Of a stretch of DNA of 11,457 nt, positions 11,132 to 11,457 are shown piece after piece. Made by a program: the position numbers and the translations under genes. The notes below the pieces were generated by a model that made no database searches, was not told where the DNA came from, and saw nothing but the letters and a program-made list of their open reading frames with translations. The stretch is from SYFI01 sp046095485 (GTDB lineage Bacteria; Actinomycetota; Thermoleophilia; Miltoncostaeales; Miltoncostaeaceae): the NCBI GenBank assembly GCA_046095485.1, contig JBJTJN010000088.1, positions 1 to 11,457 of the forward strand, given 5' to 3'. Each line of letters starts with the position of its first letter. Position 1 is the first letter of the stretch.

Positions 11132-11457
11132 TGGGCACCGACGGGCCCACCGGGTTCCGCCCGGCGGCGCACCCCCTGTACTCCGGCGACGTGGACATCC
11201 CGCCCGCGCCGCCTGCTGGCTCGGCGGTGCTCGCGGCCCTGCTCGGCCGTGCCACGCGAATCGCGGACGGGGGATCAGCGGCCCAGGCGGTCGTGGCCCT
11301 CGCCGTGCCTGCCAGGACGGAGGGCCATCGGGCCGGCGAGGATTCCTGCGACGGCTGTGACGGCCGGTGCGGGTTGGAGCGCGGGCACGCCCGGCCGCGC
11401 GCGATCGCCGTCGCCTGCGGGTCGTGTGACGCCGGCCCCGTGCACGGCATCGTGCCC
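11131..11457 (+). CDS. Cysteine-rich protein of unknown function, truncated by window end
   Basis: An open frame begins at an ATG overlapping the previous stop (TGATG) and continues without a stop through all 109 codons to the window edge. About 90% of its codons end in G or C by my count, as in genuine genes here. The N-terminal part is Ala/Pro-rich. From about residue 72 there are five cysteines: D-S-C-D-G-C-D-G-R-C-G (C-x2-C-x3-C) and then A-C-G-S-C-D (C-x2-C), with histidines nearby (H86 and H105). That pattern could hold zinc or an iron-sulfur cluster. There is no signal peptide. I do not recognise the family; coupling to the membrane protein suggests a cytoplasmic partner. The end lies outside the window. 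Confidence 0.6.
   Translation, partial: MGTDGPTGFRPAAHPLYSGDVDIPPAPPAGSAVLAALLGRATRIADGGSAAQAVVALAVPARTEGHRAGEDSCDGCDGRCGLERGHARPRAIAVACGSCDAGPVHGIVP

Overview
The window is very GC-rich DNA (about 70% by eye, with third codon positions almost all G or C). The genes are short-spaced and mostly lack Shine-Dalgarno sequences. The gene families (a short MutY, a DEDDh exonuclease with an N-terminal helical domain, secreted PD40-repeat proteins, an APC permease fused to a universal-stress domain) point to a high-GC actinobacterium. Thermoleophilia-type lineages are my best guess, but that is an inference from style and not a phylogeny. I see no mobile element, tRNA, rRNA, CRISPR array or prophage gene, and no gene-free stretch reaches 300 bases.

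Layout. 1-3477 (minus strand) holds an MFS exporter and, upstream of it, a 663-residue APC permease with a C-terminal USP domain. They are separated by a 203-base gap containing an AT-rich island with a 16-base perfect palindrome and repeated TCACAA/TTGTGA half-sites. A divergent control region at 3478-3579 with stacked palindromes separates the permease from a small VOC-fold gene (plus). 3956-6168 (minus) is a two-gene unit: a secreted PD40/TolB-like beta-propeller followed, with a TGATG overlap, by a small PH-like protein of unknown function. A secreted N-acetylmuramoyl-L-alanine amidase (plus) diverges from it and converges with a MarR regulator (minus); both stop inside one CTAG.

7864-10073 (plus) reads as a DNA-quality cluster: a DEDDh exonuclease, a MutY-type adenine glycosylase, and a MutT/NudG-type NUDIX hydrolase whose start overlaps the mutY stop. 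After these come a 57-residue charged protein, a strong hairpin, a multi-pass membrane protein of unknown function, and, coupled to it by another TGATG overlap, the beginning of a cysteine-rich protein that runs off the window.

The most interesting signals are: (1) a shared promoter/start geometry in which a TAnnnT or near-TAnnnT hexamer sits 6-8 bases before the start codon at six genes, implying leaderless transcripts; (2) the palindrome and half-site cluster upstream of the exporter; (3) active-site departures in the MutY/NUDIX pair (an Ala at the 8-oxoG-side Gln position, an extra residue in the Fe-S ligand loop, Asp-Asp at the base-recognition position); and (4) the unknown membrane protein coupled to a Cys-rich protein. 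I do not see a complete new defence or biosynthetic system, and I do not claim one.
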